From: an uncultured Clostridia bacterium
GTDB lineage: Bacteria; Bacillota; Clostridia; Oscillospirales; Oscillospiraceae
Length of the DNA: 11,196 nucleotides
Assembly: GCA_937858235.1 (NCBI GenBank)
Contig: CALLZZ010000151.1
Coordinates: 1 to 11,196 of the forward strand
Direction: 5' to 3'
The position numbers were made by a program, and so were the translations under genes. Positions within the stretch are counted from its first letter, which is position 1; the number at the start of each line of letters is the position of its first letter. Of the stretch, positions 11,106 through 11,196 are shown in pieces. A model generated the notes under the pieces. The model was not told the DNA's origin. It did not search any database and saw only the letters and a program-made list of their open reading frames with translations.

Positions 11106-11196
11106 ATGCCCAGGAAGGAACGGGCCGAGGAAATTCCAAATGCCGAAACGAGAGCCGCCATGAAGGAAATTGAAGATATGAGAAGCGGCAAGCTCC
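11106..11196 (+). CDS. 5' part of the 153-residue junction-spanning gene (RelB-tail-like N-terminus)
   Basis: The ATG at 11106 has AAAGGAG eight bases upstream, an excellent start. The frame is open to the window end and continues, through the 36 bases shared with positions 1-36, into the gene ending at 407. The encoded N-terminus reads MPRKERAEEIPNAETRAAMK, then EIEDMRSGKL. The stretch IPNAETRAAMKEIEDMRSGK resembles the C-terminal toxin-binding tail of RelB/DinJ antitoxins, yet there is no DNA-binding domain before it. It follows the coupling-protein gene after 107 bases without a visible promoter, so it is probably part of the mobilization operon. The function of the whole protein is unknown. 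Confidence 0.85.
   Translation, partial: MPRKERAEEIPNAETRAAMKEIEDMRSGKL
11161..11196. repeat. 36-bp terminal overlap showing circularity
   Basis: These 36 bases are identical to bases 1-36. A reading frame crosses the join without a shift, with a proper start before it and a proper stop and terminator after it. This is what a circular replicon of 11,160 bp looks like when assembled with a short end overlap. A true direct repeat cut by the window edges is the less likely alternative. Confidence 0.93.

Noticed and set aside
1..11196. Insertion sequences, integrase or resistance genes
   Set aside because: No transposase, recombinase or known resistance protein appears in any frame; all long frames are accounted for by plasmid functions and the cyclase module.

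Overview
The window is almost certainly one complete circular plasmid of about 11,160 bp, written out linearly with a 36-bp overlap. Bases 1-36 are identical to bases 11161-11196, and an open reading frame that starts at 11106 with a good ribosome binding site runs through that overlap in the same frame into the gene ending at 407. Strong AAGGAGG-type ribosome binding sites, sigma-A-like promoters and the protein families present (MobA/MobL relaxase, DUF5348, YozG-like Xre regulator, primase-like Rep) point to a Gram-positive host in Bacillota, most likely a gut Clostridia lineage. The host is inference; the circularity is seen directly.

Layout, clockwise. (1) 407-1262: a minus-strand toxin-antitoxin operon (RelB/DinJ-type antitoxin, YoeB-type toxin, DUF5348-like third gene) with a near-consensus promoter. 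A bidirectional terminator separates it from the tail of the transfer operon. (2) 1263-2048: about 800 bp without a convincing gene but rich in hairpins, promoter-like sequences and one large dyad. This is the best candidate for the replication control/origin region. It ends in a structured leader with a possible 11-residue leader peptide overlapping the start of rep. (3) 2049-3398: Rep, a primase-polymerase (AEP)-like replication protein with a C-terminal helix-turn-helix. (4) 3399-4812: a partition module, parA plus an overlapping small ribbon-helix-helix partner gene. It is bracketed by copies of a palindromic 21-bp ATACACA/TGTGTAT motif that also occurs upstream of the rep control region. 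(5) 4816-6330: a divergent cargo module, with a minus-strand Xre repressor facing a plus-strand operon of a 53-residue protein and a four-helix membrane diguanylate cyclase with intact GGDEF and RxxD sites. A perfect inverted repeat sits at the predicted transcription start of that operon. (6) 6332-11060: the mobilization module. It has a minus-strand TraD/MobC-like accessory gene, an oriT region with an IncQ/pSK41-type nick sequence on the minus strand, then a plus-strand operon of a small membrane protein, a MOBQ relaxase, a VirD4/TraG-type coupling protein and the 153-residue junction-spanning gene.

Taken together the plasmid replicates, partitions, stabilizes itself by toxin-antitoxin addiction, and can be mobilized. 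It brings its own relaxase and its own coupling protein but no mating-pair-formation genes, so it should depend on a type IV secretion channel from another element in the cell. The placement of the nick predicts that the transfer genes enter the recipient last. The most unusual features are the plasmid-borne, apparently Xre-controlled c-di-GMP synthase, the coupling protein on so small a plasmid, and the junction gene whose N-terminus resembles the C-terminal tail of RelB-type antitoxins without their DNA-binding domain.
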